From an uncultured Eubacteriales bacterium (GTDB lineage Bacteria > Bacillota > Clostridia > Christensenellales > Aristaeellaceae), in the NCBI GenBank assembly GCA_902764875.1, contig CACWXP010000001.1:124001-188000 (forward strand): a stretch of 64,000 bases of DNA, written 5' to 3'. Every line of letters begins with the position of its first letter. The first letter of the stretch is position 1. The translations under genes were made by a program, and so were the position numbers. The notes beneath the pieces were generated by a model that worked only from the letters and a program-made list of their open reading frames with translations, did no database searches and had not been told where the DNA came from. Positions 52,942 through 61,965 of this stretch are shown here, piece after piece.

Positions 52942-53532
52942 TTATTCATTCGTGGGGTGGTTCAGCTCGTCCAGGGTCATTTCGAAGGCAGGCAGGAAAT
53001 CGCGCAGGAAATCGTGCACTTCCGGTATGCCGATTTCATCGAGGCTGCGCCGCACGTTTTCCGCGGCATAATCGAACTCCCGGTTGCCGGCGCGCTTTTC
53101 CTCGAGACACTTGATATAGGCGGAAATCCGGTCCGCTGCCTTGACGACGCTGCGGTCGTAGCCCGGGTCCTGCTTCAGGCAGGGGGTGAAGGCGGGACGC
53201 AGATCCGGTGGCAGCAGGGTGAGAAGCCGGTCGGCCGAAACATCCTCCAGCCGGTGGTAGGCGCTTCGGAGTTCATCGTTGTGATACTTGACCGGGGTGG
53301 GCAGGTCGCCGGTCATGACCTCGGTGGCATCGTGATAAACGGCCAGGGCCAGGACATGCTCCGGATCGGTATCCCGGCCATAGCGGTCGCGCCCGATGAC
53401 GGCGATCGCGTGGGCGATCATAGCAACCTGGAGAGAATGCTCGGCGTCGTTCTCCGGCTGGGTGTTGCGCATAAGACTCCAGCGGCGGATCAGCTTCAGC
53501 CGGGAAAGATAAGCAAAAAAAGCGTAGGACAT
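52942..53532 (-). CDS. yfbR: HD-domain 5'-deoxynucleotidase (YfbR-like)
   Basis: 196 residues, about the size of YfbR. HD metal ligands are readable: the first His in NDAEHSLQVAMIAH, then the YHDATEVMTGDLPTPVKY motif (HD and the family-specific E72-like Glu), and a late Asp in VKAADRISAYIKCLEE. It hydrolyses dNMPs to deoxynucleosides. ATG 53532 follows GAAAGGAG. Downstream is the LCP gene. Confidence 0.9.
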   Translation of the reverse strand: MSYAFFAYLSRLKLIRRWSLMRNTQPENDAEHSLQVAMIAHAIAVIGRDRYGRDTDPEHVLALAVYHDATEVMTGDLPTPVKYHNDELRSAYHRLEDVSADRLLTLLPPDLRPAFTPCLKQDPGYDRSVVKAADRISAYIKCLEEKRAGNREFDYAAENVRRSLDEIGIPEVHDFLRDFLPAFEMTLDELNHPTNE

Positions 53533-53594
53533 AGCGTCTCCTTTCGAGAGCCATTATACCCGGGCGGGCGGGAAGTTTCAAGACAATTTCAACA

Positions 53595-53627
53595 CAAAAA
53601 AGCATCCGGACGGTACCGTCCGGACGC
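53595..53627 (-). terminator. Terminator of the AbrB-like gene
   Basis: A 20-bp perfect palindrome (53605-53624) forms the stem, followed by six T on the minus strand. Confidence 0.8.
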
Positions 53628-53646
53628 GGAAAAACGGAAAAGGGCA

Positions 53647-53889
53647 TTACAGCTGGCGCAGCTCCGTCAGGCAGCGCGTGCAAATCATTTTGTCCTTATA
53701 GGGCGTGAGATCACGGCTTCCGCCGCAGAAGAGACAGTCCGGCTCGTATTTGCGGAGAATGACGGAACTGCCCTCCACGAAGATTTCGATCATGTCCTTG
53801 GGACTGATTCCGATCGTTCGCCGAAGCTCTATCGGCAGAACAATCCGGCCAAGTGTATCAAGCTGACGGATGATACCCGTTGTTTTCAT
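53647..53889 (-). CDS. AbrB/SpoVT-family regulator with zinc ribbon
   Basis: 80 residues from ATG 53889 (CGGAGGAGG upstream). The SpoVT/AbrB swapped-hairpin domain reads GIIRQLDTLGRIVLPIELRRTIGISPKDMIEIFVEG. The tail has two CxxC pairs (CLFCGG and CTRC), an added zinc ribbon seen in clostridial AbrB relatives. These act as transition-state regulators that bind AT-rich DNA. Its promoter has an inverted repeat in the spacer, suggesting autoregulation. Confidence 0.9.
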   Translation of the reverse strand: MKTTGIIRQLDTLGRIVLPIELRRTIGISPKDMIEIFVEGSSVILRKYEPDCLFCGGSRDLTPYKDKMICTRCLTELRQL

Positions 53890-53933
53890 GGAAAAAACCT
53901 CCTCCGGAGTCGCGGGAAATGTTGGTTCAATTG

Positions 53934-53962
53934 AGTATAAGACATGCAAAAAAACATGTCAA
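53934..53962 (-). promoter_or_regulatory. Promoter of the AbrB-like gene with inverted repeat
   Basis: Minus strand perfect TTGACA (53957-53962), 17 nt, TATACT (53934-53939). Arms GACATG and CATGTC (53941-53960) around a T-rich 8-mer lie across the spacer and -35 element. Confidence 0.65.
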
Positions 53963-54041
53963 GGGAAAAGAGACGATAATTGCAAATATCTATTGAAAAG
54001 TGGGAATGTCCGCGCCCGGGCGGACAAAAAGCCCGCAACAA

Positions 54042-54070
54042 TTGAATCGGAGGGGCGGATTGTGTATAAT
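54042..54070 (+). promoter_or_regulatory. Promoter of cmk-plsC
   Basis: TTGAAT (54042-54047), 17 nt, perfect TATAAT (54065-54070), 37 nt before the start codon. Confidence 0.65.
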
Positions 54071-54106
54071 AACGGGGCAATATGCAGGAATTCGGAGGAA
54101 ATGATC

Positions 54107-54778
54107 ATGAGAATGAATATTGCCATAGACGGGCCGGTGGGCGCGGGAAAATCATCCGTTTCAGATGCGGTGGCAAAGAAAATGGGCATTCTGCACCTGG
54201 ATACCGGCGCGATGTACCGGGCGCTTGGGCTGACCGCCCTGCGGAAGGGAATCGACACCGGGGACGAGGAAAAAATCGTCGGCCTGTGCCGGGCACTGAA
54301 GATCGGCGTGCGCCATGAAGCGGACGGACAGCATACCTTTGTGGAAGGTGAGGACGTGACCGGCATGATCCGGACGCCGGAGGTGAGCATGGCTGCCTCC
54401 ACGGTGAGCCGGTATGCGGAGGTTCGGAAGGAAATGGTCCGGATTCAGCAGCAGCTGGCTGCGGAGACGGACATGCTGGTGGACGGGCGGGACATCTGCA
54501 CCACGGTGCTGCCCAATGCCACGGCCAAGATTTTCCTGACGGCGGCGCCGGAAGAACGGGCCCGGAGACGCTGGCTGGAGATGAAGGAAAAGGGCATGGA
54601 AGAACCCTTTGAAAAGGTGCTGGAAGAGCTGAAGGCGCGGGACGAACAGGACATGAACCGGCCTGTTGAGCCGCTGCGCCAGGCACCGGACGCTGTGCTG
54701 GTGGATTCTACATCGCTGACCTTCGACGAAACCGTTGACGCCATCGTTCGGATTGCGGAGGCAAAGCGCCATGGGTGA
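54107..54778 (+). CDS. cmk: Cytidylate kinase
   Basis: 223 residues from ATG 54107, which is correctly spaced from GGAGGAA (54094-54100); an in-frame ATG at 54101 is too close. The P-loop is IAIDGPVGAGKSSVS; LDTGAMYRALGL, VDGRDICTTVLPNA and the C-terminal DEQDMNRPVEPL...VDSTSLTFDETV region are all family markers. It phosphorylates CMP and dCMP. The cmk - plsC - ispH/rpsA order is typical of Clostridia. Confidence 0.96.
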   Translation: MRMNIAIDGPVGAGKSSVSDAVAKKMGILHLDTGAMYRALGLTALRKGIDTGDEEKIVGLCRALKIGVRHEADGQHTFVEGEDVTGMIRTPEVSMAASTVSRYAEVRKEMVRIQQQLAAETDMLVDGRDICTTVLPNATAKIFLTAAPEERARRRWLEMKEKGMEEPFEKVLEELKARDEQDMNRPVEPLRQAPDAVLVDSTSLTFDETVDAIVRIAEAKRHG

Positions 54779-55424
54779 AAAAAAAGCGCCGGAAGCCGTG
54801 ACTGAGAAGAACAGCGCTCTGTACGAGGTGGCCCGGTATCTGGCCATTGCGCTGTTTCACACGCTGATGCCGGTGAAATGCTACAACCGGGAAAGACTGG
54901 ACGCGGAGGCGCCCTATGTGCTGATTGCCAACCATCAGCATGCGCTGGACCCGGTGGCCATGGCCATGTATATTCCCGGACGGCAGATCGTTTTCCTGGG
55001 CAAAAAGGAACTGGGCAAAGGAAAACTGGCGGAGCGGCTGCTGGCACGGGTGCACTGTATCCTGGTGGACCGGCACAACACGGACATGACGGCGATGCGG
55101 GAATGCATGAAGGCCATTAAAATGAAGAAAATTCTGCTGATCTTCCCGGAGGGAACACGACACCACGAGGGGCAGATGGAGCAGATTGAAAACGGGGCCT
55201 CGCTGATCGCCATGCGCACCCGGGCGCCGATCATCCCCATCTATATCGACCGGAAACTGAGCTTTTTCAGACTGACCCGGATGTACGTCGGTGAATCGAT
55301 TCCCTACGACGACCTGTTGGCGCGGGGCATCAACAAGGAAACCTGCGAAGAGATGAACGAACGCTTCCGGGAGACCTTCCGCGGAATGATCGCGGAGGCG
55401 GAAAAACAGCACCCGAAAAAATAA
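54771..55424 (+). CDS. plsC: 1-acyl-sn-glycerol-3-phosphate acyltransferase
   Basis: 217 residues from ATG 54771, overlapping the cmk stop by 8 nt. Acyltransferase motifs are NHQHALD (H-x4-D catalytic pair), FPEGTRHHEG and a later IIPIYI block. A hydrophobic N-terminal region anchors it to the membrane. It makes phosphatidic acid from lysophosphatidic acid in phospholipid synthesis. Translationally coupled to cmk. Confidence 0.93.
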   Translation: MGEKKAPEAVTEKNSALYEVARYLAIALFHTLMPVKCYNRERLDAEAPYVLIANHQHALDPVAMAMYIPGRQIVFLGKKELGKGKLAERLLARVHCILVDRHNTDMTAMRECMKAIKMKKILLIFPEGTRHHEGQMEQIENGASLIAMRTRAPIIPIYIDRKLSFFRLTRMYVGESIPYDDLLARGINKETCEEMNERFRETFRGMIAEAEKQHPKK

Positions 55425-55513
55425 TTAAAAAAATTTTTTAGGCGAGCAGGATTTTTTGCAATGGAAGCGAAAATAGTTATAGATGTAGCGATTTAATCGA
55501 AAGGATACCGGTT

Positions 55514-57616
55514 ATGCCTCTTGAGGTTGCGGATCATGCCGGCTTTTGCATGGGCGTACAGCGCGCCGTGGAAATGGCCGAAAAGGCGGCGCAGGACGGG
55601 GTTCCCTCCTGCACGCTGGGCGAGCTGATTCACAATCCCGCGGTGGTCGCAAGGCTGGAGGCAGAGGGGCTGAATCCCGTCCGCAGCGCGGAGGAGGCGA
55701 AAGGCCGCCGGGTGCTGATCCGAAGCCACGGCGTTTCCAGGCAGACCATGGAGGAGCTTGAAAAAGCCGGATGTGAAATATTGGATCTGACGTGTCCTTT
55801 CGTGAGCCGGATGCACCGGATCGTGGAGGAAAGCTCCCGAGACGGGACGCCGGTGATCCTGGTGGGGGAGAGCGAACATCCGGAGGTTCAGGGAACGGCC
55901 GGATGGGTCCACGGCGAAGTGCTGACGGCGGCCACGCCGGAAGACGCTCTGTGCCTGCCGGAGATGGAAAAGGCCGTTGCCGTTTCCCAGACAACGTATC
56001 CGCCCGAAAAATGGGAAGCAGTGCTGACAGCGCTGCGCAGAAAGGTACGGCATCTGGACGCGCACTGCACCATCTGCAACGCCACGGAGATCCGCCAGAA
56101 GGAAGCGGCGGAAATGGCCGGGCGGATGGACGCGATGATCGTGGTGGGCGGACGGAACAGCGCGAACACGAAAAAACTTTTCGACATCTGCCGGAAAAGA
56201 TGCGAAAAGGTGATCCTGGTGGAGAGTGCGGCGGAGATTCCGCCCGCCTTTGCAAATATTGATTCCGAAAAGATTGGAATCACCGCCGGTGCATCCACGC
56301 CGACGGATTCACTTAAGGAGGTTGTCACACGCATGAGCGACATGGAGAACAAGGACCTGACCCAAGCCCCGGAGGAGGAAAACCACAATGACTTCATGGC
56401 GGAAGTCGAATCTACTCTGGTGAGGATCCGGCCCGGACAGACGTTGACCGGAAAAGTAGTGCAGATCACCGATGATGAAGTCTGCGTGAGCATCGGCTAC
56501 AAGGCAGACGGACTGATCAAGCGCGCGGATCTGGTTGACCAGGATGTCAAACTGGACGATGAGATTGAAGTCGAAGTCGTCAAAGTAAACGACGGAGAGG
56601 GCAATGTGCTGCTGAGCCAGCGCAACATCGTCAACCGCAAGGCGTGGGACGCCCTGATGGAGAAGTATGAAGCGGGCGAGTATGTGGATGCCGTCGGCAA
56701 GGAAGCCGTCAAGGGCGGGCTGATCGCCGATATCGGCGGCGTGCGCGCTTTCGTGCCGGCCAGCCAGCTGAGCCAGCGGTACGTCGAAAAGATCGACAAT
56801 TTTGTCGGCCAGGAAATGAAGCTGAAGATCATCGAAGTCGACAAGCAGAAAAAGCGCGTCGTTGCGAGCCGCAAGGCTGTTGTGGCGGAGGAAACCGCCG
56901 CGCGGAAGAAGGAAGCCTGGGAGAAGCTGGAAGAGGGCATCGTGATTCACGGTATCGTCCGCCGGCTGACCGACTTCGGCGCTTTTGTTGACCTGGGCGG
57001 CGTGGACGGCCTGGTTCACATCACCGACCTGTCCTGGGGCCGGATCAAGCATCCGAGCGAAGTCGTCAAGCCCAACATGGAAATTGACGTGAAGGTGCTG
57101 AGCCTGGACCGCGAAAAGGAACGCATCCAGCTGGGTTATAAACAGCTGCAGCCCCATCCGTGGGACACTGCGGTGGAGAAGTATCCCGAAGGCGCGATCG
57201 TGGACGGCAAGGTTGTCCGGATCACCGATTTCGGCGCGTTTGTTGAGCTGGAGCCCGGCCTGGACGGTCTGGTTCACATCAGCCAGTGCGCAACGACCCG
57301 CGTGGCCAAGGTGGAAGACGCCGTGAAGGTCGGCGACGAAGTTAAGGTCAAGGTACTGAGCGTGGATCCCGAGAAGAAGCGCATCAGCCTGAGCATCCGC
57401 CAGGCCATCGAGCCCGAAGTCCCCGCTTTTGAAGAAGTGGCTGCGCCTGCTGCCGACGAATATGAAGTCGTGGCGACGGATGACCACGTGGCCGAGCAGT
57501 TCATCGAAGCCGTTGAAGGCGTTGAAAAAGTAGCCGAGAAGCAGGCTGAAGCCGCCGCGGAAGCTGTTGTGGCCGCCGAAGTTGTTGAAGCCGTTGAGGA
57601 ACTGACGGAAGAATAA
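55514..57616 (+). CDS. ispH: IspH - ribosomal protein S1 fusion
   Basis: 700 residues. Residues 1-273 are HMB-PP reductase (IspH): cluster cysteines in [20 protein letters not shown] and HCTICNATE; it performs the last step of the MEP isoprenoid pathway. Residues 274-700 are an S1-like protein with four S1 RNA-binding repeats ([23 protein letters not shown]; the last two read [22 protein letters not shown] and [21 protein letters not shown]) and an Ala/Glu/Val-rich tail. The fusion is known in Clostridia. An internal ribosome binding site at the domain border may also yield separate S1. Start ATG 55514 has GAAAGGA upstream. Confidence 0.95.
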   Translation: MPLEVADHAGFCMGVQRAVEMAEKAAQDGVPSCTLGELIHNPAVVARLEAEGLNPVRSAEEAKGRRVLIRSHGVSRQTMEELEKAGCEILDLTCPFVSRMHRIVEESSRDGTPVILVGESEHPEVQGTAGWVHGEVLTAATPEDALCLPEMEKAVAVSQTTYPPEKWEAVLTALRRKVRHLDAHCTICNATEIRQKEAAEMAGRMDAMIVVGGRNSANTKKLFDICRKRCEKVILVESAAEIPPAFANIDSEKIGITAGASTPTDSLKEVVTRMSDMENKDLTQAPEEENHNDFMAEVESTLVRIRPGQTLTGKVVQITDDEVCVSIGYKADGLIKRADLVDQDVKLDDEIEVEVVKVNDGEGNVLLSQRNIVNRKAWDALMEKYEAGEYVDAVGKEAVKGGLIADIGGVRAFVPASQLSQRYVEKIDNFVGQEMKLKIIEVDKQKKRVVASRKAVVAEETAARKKEAWEKLEEGIVIHGIVRRLTDFGAFVDLGGVDGLVHITDLSWGRIKHPSEVVKPNMEIDVKVLSLDREKERIQLGYKQLQPHPWDTAVEKYPEGAIVDGKVVRITDFGAFVELEPGLDGLVHISQCATTRVAKVEDAVKVGDEVKVKVLSVDPEKKRISLSIRQAIEPEVPAFEEVAAPAADEYEVVATDDHVAEQFIEAVEGVEKVAEKQAEAAAEAVVAAEVVEAVEELTEE
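56315..56335 (+). promoter_or_regulatory. Internal ribosome binding site and start for stand-alone S1
   Basis: AAGGAGG (56315-56321), then an in-frame ATG (56333) at codon 274, exactly at the IspH/S1 boundary. Confidence 0.5.
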
Positions 57617-57645
57617 TCGGCAAAGACTGAATCACAGACAAAAAA

Positions 57646-57679
57646 CACCCGCCGGATTGTGACCGGCGGGTGCTCTTTT
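57646..57679. terminator. Bidirectional terminator
   Basis: Ten-base-pair stem CACCCGCCGG / CCGGCGGGTG, seven-base loop, T5 downstream and A6 upstream. It serves the ispH fusion (+) and the XRE gene (-). Confidence 0.9.
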
Positions 57680-57688
57680 TCAAGTCAT

Positions 57689-58177
57689 TTATTCCGGCTT
57701 TTTCAGGTTGCCGGCGGCAATCTGTTCATCCACCCAGAGCTGCAGGTTGGATACGCTGAGGGCAATTTTATCCAAGGTGGCCTTGATTTCCGCAAAGTCG
57801 GCATACTCGTCGGCCTGGACCTCGCCGTCCTCCACGATTTCCAGCAGGCGGTCGCGGCTCTTTGAAAGCTTATTCAGGGCATTCAGCGTTTCCACGGCAA
57901 TCTGGCCCAGCGCCTTGGATTCGGTGCGCAGGGCGTGCATCTGGCCGATGGGACACTCGTTCATGCAGTAATGATACCGCAGGGAAGGAGCCTTGTAATA
58001 CTCGGCCAGGAGCATGACGTCCTCCGGCTGAATCTGGGTTCGGCCGTTTTCGATTTTTTCAATTCGCTCCGGGGAGAAACCGGGGATCAGATCTCCCGCT
58101 TTTTCCCGGGTCAGCCCGAGGTTTTCCCGGGTGATCTGCCACACAGATTTATTCTCCTTCGTTGATTTCCTGCCCAT
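57689..58177 (-). CDS. XRE-type helix-turn-helix protein
   Basis: 162 residues from ATG 58177 (AGAAGGAGAAG upstream). The N-terminal HTH reads WQITRENLGLTREKAGDLIPGFSPERIEKIENGRTQIQPEDVMLLAEYY. The remainder is helical, with LNKLSKSRDRLLEIVEDGEV, and resembles the regulatory half of similar clostridial proteins. A Cys pair in YHYCMNECPIG is conserved-looking. Its first 29 nt overlap the end of the upstream secreted-protein gene, indicating coupling. Targets unknown. Confidence 0.85.
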   Translation of the reverse strand: MGRKSTKENKSVWQITRENLGLTREKAGDLIPGFSPERIEKIENGRTQIQPEDVMLLAEYYKAPSLRYHYCMNECPIGQMHALRTESKALGQIAVETLNALNKLSKSRDRLLEIVEDGEVQADEYADFAEIKATLDKIALSVSNLQLWVDEQIAAGNLKKPE

Positions 58178-59717
58178 TTTCTTCTTCTCCTTCTGAAGTG
58201 TTCTCCTGATCCGGAATGATGTATTTTTCACGCACCCAGCCGCGCTGGCCGTTGCCCTCGAGGAGCCAATAGCCGTTTTGCTTTTCCACGACGGCGACGG
58301 GGGTGCCGGTTTCCCACTGAACCACGCCGGTTTTCCCGTCCGGATTCAGATAAGCGGTGATTTTCTGCGCGCCGGAGGTGTTCCCGTTCTTCGCGATGAC
58401 GCCGGTTTCAAAGTCTCCCTCGGCTGCGGGAAGAATTTCGACGTCGGCTTTGGTCACATAGCCGAAGCCGTTGTCCCACCAGGCGTAGAGGAGATCTTCC
58501 GTTCCGCCGCCCAGCAGCAGTACCATCATATTGCGCTTGATCTTTGCCTTCTTCGGAATCTGCTTTCCGCTGATATCCTTCAGCATGGTGCCTTTTTTAT
58601 TTGTGACGATGGCAACCTGGATTTCTTCCGGAGCGATGCCGGTGATTTGCAGATCGCGGGTGGGGATGCGCCAGGATTCCTTTTCCTTCGTGACCTTGGT
58701 AAGGAGGGCGCCGACGGTTTCCGGAACGACGCTGCGGGCGCCGCCGCCGTCGCCGGGATCTGCCTTCAGCCAGGGGAAGCGAACCAGCCGCATGCCGCGG
58801 TTTGCGCAGTATTCAAGATCCATCCAGTATTCCAGACCGCCGTATTCCGCGGTTTCAAAGAACCAGCGGATGCCGGGATGATCCTCCGGCGAGGCGGCTT
58901 CGGTGAAGGAGCCGTCGGCATTCTGAATGAAGATTTTCCCGGGGAAGCGGATCCGCTCGTAGGTGGCGCCGGGGGCGCTGTCCACAATGTGGACCTTGGT
59001 TCCGTCCTCGCTGATGGCGTCGGCCAGGGCGATATGCCGGTCCACGATGCTGAAGGAGAAGCGGTCGCCGCGGCGGAAGCAGGCGGCGATTTCCTCTGGT
59101 GAATAGAAGAGTTCCTTCTGCGTGGTGAAATCGTAATCCACTGCGGAATAGCGGATCAGACCCTCGTTCCAGGTTCCGGAATCTTCCTTATAATACACAT
59201 AGGTCTTTGCCAGGACCGAGGGGGTAACGTCTTCTCCCGTGAAGCCGGCCCGCTGGAGCAGGTGGCTGAGGGTGAAGATGGCGCAGCCGGAGGTTTGCAG
59301 CTCGGAAGAGGAATACTTTACTTTTTTCCACCAGCCGTCCTTCTGGCTGTAAATTACGTCCGTACCCTCCTGATCCGGGGCGAAACCGGAAACGGGCAGG
59401 ACCACCTCCGCGGTTTCCTTGTCTTTGTTATCATAGACAACGGTGATCCGCAGGGTATAGTCGCCCTCCTTGCGGGGACGGCACCAGACATCGTAATGCT
59501 GAACCGGCTTGCCGGCGAACACCTTTTCCAGATTGTCCCCGTAGAAGAGTGCGTAGGAAACGCTTTCGGGGTTTTCACGGTCCGGCGTGACAATGACATT
59601 CACATAGTCACCGACCCGGGGATTTTCCGGATTGACGGAGACGGAAACCTCGCCGAGGGCGGAGGAAACCGCCAGAAGAAGCAGCAGAAAACCCAGTACT
59701 GCGATCCATCGTTTCAT
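58149..59717 (-). CDS. Secreted C39-like peptidase with SH3 domains
   Basis: 522 residues. Signal peptide MKRWIAVLGFLLLLLAVSSALG, then an immunoglobulin-like region (VNPENPRVGDYVNVIVTPD), then a papain-like C39 family domain: SGCAIFTLSHLLQRAGFTG (catalytic Cys), DRHIALADAI (His) and HIVDSAPG (Asp). Two SH3b-type modules follow at the C-terminus (about 330-500), and the end is acidic. It probably acts on peptidoglycan or wall peptides, and the triad is complete by eye. It lies between GH27 (15 nt upstream) and the XRE gene. Confidence 0.75.
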   Translation of the reverse strand: MKRWIAVLGFLLLLLAVSSALGEVSVSVNPENPRVGDYVNVIVTPDRENPESVSYALFYGDNLEKVFAGKPVQHYDVWCRPRKEGDYTLRITVVYDNKDKETAEVVLPVSGFAPDQEGTDVIYSQKDGWWKKVKYSSSELQTSGCAIFTLSHLLQRAGFTGEDVTPSVLAKTYVYYKEDSGTWNEGLIRYSAVDYDFTTQKELFYSPEEIAACFRRGDRFSFSIVDRHIALADAISEDGTKVHIVDSAPGATYERIRFPGKIFIQNADGSFTEAASPEDHPGIRWFFETAEYGGLEYWMDLEYCANRGMRLVRFPWLKADPGDGGGARSVVPETVGALLTKVTKEKESWRIPTRDLQITGIAPEEIQVAIVTNKKGTMLKDISGKQIPKKAKIKRNMMVLLLGGGTEDLLYAWWDNGFGYVTKADVEILPAAEGDFETGVIAKNGNTSGAQKITAYLNPDGKTGVVQWETGTPVAVVEKQNGYWLLEGNGQRGWVREKYIIPDQENTSEGEEENGQEINEGE

Positions 59718-59732
59718 TCGGTCAAAACTCCT

Positions 59733-60980
59733 TTATCTGAGCAGGAAAACGGCGGCGTCATGCGGCGGCAGAACGGCGCGCAGCGTTCCGGATTTCCGGA
59801 CCTGCCGCCTGGTCCAAAGCTCCGTGCCCCGGAAGAAGGTCAGGTCCGCCTCTTCGGCGGAAAGGGAAACGGAACGCCGGCGGTCGGAAAGATTGAACAG
59901 GGCGATCCAGACCCCGTCGCCGCTTTGGCGGGGAGAGATCCAGATGCTTTCATCATCGGTGGTCCGCAGGGGATGGGCGCACCAGCCTTCCTTCAGGATC
60001 TCCAGCACGCTGCTGTTCGTCAGCAGCGAGAGGGTAAACGCGTCGTTCTTCGTCAGCTCTCCGCCGATCATCAGGGGAGAACGCATCATGCACCAGAGCG
60101 TCATCATGGTGCGTTGCTCGGCGGGGGTAAACCGCGTCCGGTCATTGGGATTTTCGCACTGGCGCAGGGCGCCGACGGGCAGCATGTCCGCATCCGGCCA
60201 GTGGCCGGGGGCGGCATGGACGCACCACTTCTCGGCGCGCTCGAACATGCCTTTCAGCAGTGCCCAGTCGTCCCAGAAATCATCGGTGATGCGCCACATG
60301 TTGGCGTTGGCTTTCAGATGCTCCGCCTGCTCCAGGGGCGCGGGACCGGGGGAGAGACTGAGCACCATATCCCTGCCGCAGTTTTTCACGGCATCGGAAA
60401 TCAGCTCGATTTCCCGCCGGCAATGGGGATATTCCCGGGCAATATCGTCGCACTTGACAAAATCCACACCCCAGGAGGCGTAGAGACGGAAAATGCTGTC
60501 GTAATAGGCTTTGGCGTCCGCCGTGTCGCACTTCAGGCCGTACATGTCCGGATTCCAGGCGCAGATCGAATGCGGATCGGCCGCGAGATGGCAGAAGCCA
60601 TCGCTGTCCGCGATGGGGAGATGATGGTGCGCCGCCAGGCGGGGAAGCCCGCGCATGATATGGATGCCGAACTTCAGGCCAAGGGAATGCACGTAATCCG
60701 CCAGGGGGCGGAAACCTGCGCCGTCCTTCGCGGAGGGGAAACGGTTCAGGGCGGGCGTCAGCCGGCCGAATTCATCCATCGTGAGATCGGCAAACGGCTC
60801 ATACGCGTGGTCCTTCGCGTTGGCACGGGACCACTGGATATCCACCACCACATATTCCCAGCCGTACGGCTTCAGGAAGGACGCCATATATTCCGCGTTG
60901 GCGCGGACGGTCTCCTCCGTGACGGCGGCGCCGTAGCAATCCCAGCTGTTCCACCCCATGGGCGGCGTCTGTGCGATCAT
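59733..60980 (-). CDS. Alpha-galactosidase, glycoside hydrolase family 27
   Basis: 415 residues without a signal peptide, so cytoplasmic. The GH27 start TPPMGWNSWDCYGAAVTEETV, VDFVKCDDI (catalytic nucleophile Asp) and WRITDDFWDDW (acid/base Asp) are clear. The small C-terminal beta-domain (LFNLSDRRRSVSLSAEEADL) completes the fold. It releases alpha-galactose (or GalNAc or arabinose in relatives) from oligosaccharides imported by another system. AAGGAGGGG precedes ATG 60980. Confidence 0.93.
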   Translation of the reverse strand: MIAQTPPMGWNSWDCYGAAVTEETVRANAEYMASFLKPYGWEYVVVDIQWSRANAKDHAYEPFADLTMDEFGRLTPALNRFPSAKDGAGFRPLADYVHSLGLKFGIHIMRGLPRLAAHHHLPIADSDGFCHLAADPHSICAWNPDMYGLKCDTADAKAYYDSIFRLYASWGVDFVKCDDIAREYPHCRREIELISDAVKNCGRDMVLSLSPGPAPLEQAEHLKANANMWRITDDFWDDWALLKGMFERAEKWCVHAAPGHWPDADMLPVGALRQCENPNDRTRFTPAEQRTMMTLWCMMRSPLMIGGELTKNDAFTLSLLTNSSVLEILKEGWCAHPLRTTDDESIWISPRQSGDGVWIALFNLSDRRRSVSLSAEEADLTFFRGTELWTRRQVRKSGTLRAVLPPHDAAVFLLR

Positions 60981-61012
60981 GAAACCCCTCCTTCAAATTC
61001 ATTAACTTCGTA

Positions 61013-61041
61013 ATTATATCAAACGAACGGATTCAAAACAA
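61013..61041 (-). promoter_or_regulatory. Promoter of the GH27 operon
   Basis: Minus strand TTGTTT (61036-61041), 17 nt, extended TGATATAAT with perfect TATAAT (61013-61018). Confidence 0.6.
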
Positions 61042-61057
61042 GACGGCAAAGAATGGC

Positions 61058-61086
61058 TTGTCACGGCGGGAGCTGTTTGATATACT
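61058..61086 (+). promoter_or_regulatory. Promoter of the MscS gene
   Basis: TTGTCA (61058-61063), 17 nt, extended TGATATACT with hexamer 61081-61086. Confidence 0.6.
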
Positions 61087-61136
61087 TTTCATGCAGAGTG
61101 GTACAACATGATCTCCAAAAAGAAAGGATGCGGCAT

Positions 61137-61934
61137 ATGAACACGGAAGATATCATCGGTATTCTGAAAACCGGTGGGCTGGATCTCCTGAAGGGCATTG
61201 TGGCGCTGGTGATCGGCTTTTTCCTGGTGCACTGGATCGGGAAACTGCTGAAACGCAACAAAAAGATACAGGCTATCGAGCCGACCCTGAGAGGGTTCCT
61301 GCTGAACCTGGTGAAGATCGTTCTTTCCGTGATTGTCGTGCTGACCGCGGCGAATATCATGGGCATTCCCATGACTTCCATCCTGACCCTGATGGCTTCC
61401 GGAAGCGTGGCCATCGGCCTTGCGCTGCAGGGCGCCGTCGGCAACCTGATCGGCGGACTGATCCTGCTGATTCTGCGGCCGATCAAGGCGGGGGAATATG
61501 TGAAAATCGGGGACAACGAGGGCGTTGTGAAGACAGTAGGGGCTTACTATACCGAGCTGATCACGCCGGATAACAAACAGCTGAGCCTTCCCAACGGAAC
61601 ACTGACCAACGCACCCATTAATAACTTTTCACGGCAGGGCACCCGGCGGCTGGACCTTACCTTCTCCGTGGATTACGGCAGCGATCTGGATACGGTTTAC
61701 CGGGTGCTGAACGAACTGGCGGCCGGGCAGGAGGGCATCCTGCCGGAGCCCGCGTCGCAGGTCGTGCTGCTCAAGTGCGCGGACAGCAGCCTGGACTTCG
61801 CCGTACGGGTGTGGGTGAAGACGGAAGATTACTGGAACGTGAACTTCAGCCTGCTGGACAAAGGAAAGCGGGCGCTGGACGCTGCGGGCATCTCTATCCC
61901 GTTCCCGCAGATGGATGTGCATGTTAAATCCTGA
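61137..61934 (+). CDS. Small-conductance mechanosensitive channel (MscS family)
   Basis: 265 residues from ATG 61137 (AAAGGA about 8 nt upstream; ATG 61128 is possible). Three membrane helices are present. The pore helix reads LMASGSVAIGLALQGAVGNLIGGLILLILRPI, with the Gly/Ala knobs of MscS, followed by the beta-domain (EYVKIGDNEGVVKTVGAYYTELITPDN) and the alpha/beta C-terminus. It opens on membrane tension during osmotic downshock. Followed 31 nt later by the TIGR04076 gene. Confidence 0.95.
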   Translation: MNTEDIIGILKTGGLDLLKGIVALVIGFFLVHWIGKLLKRNKKIQAIEPTLRGFLLNLVKIVLSVIVVLTAANIMGIPMTSILTLMASGSVAIGLALQGAVGNLIGGLILLILRPIKAGEYVKIGDNEGVVKTVGAYYTELITPDNKQLSLPNGTLTNAPINNFSRQGTRRLDLTFSVDYGSDLDTVYRVLNELAAGQEGILPEPASQVVLLKCADSSLDFAVRVWVKTEDYWNVNFSLLDKGKRALDAAGISIPFPQMDVHVKS

Positions 61935-61965
61935 GAATCCAGCTATCTGACGCACAGGAGGAACG

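Noticed and set aside
57689-58177. Antitoxin of a toxin-antitoxin pair
   Set aside because: It has an XRE-type domain but no small toxin gene is adjacent; it overlaps a secreted-protein gene instead.
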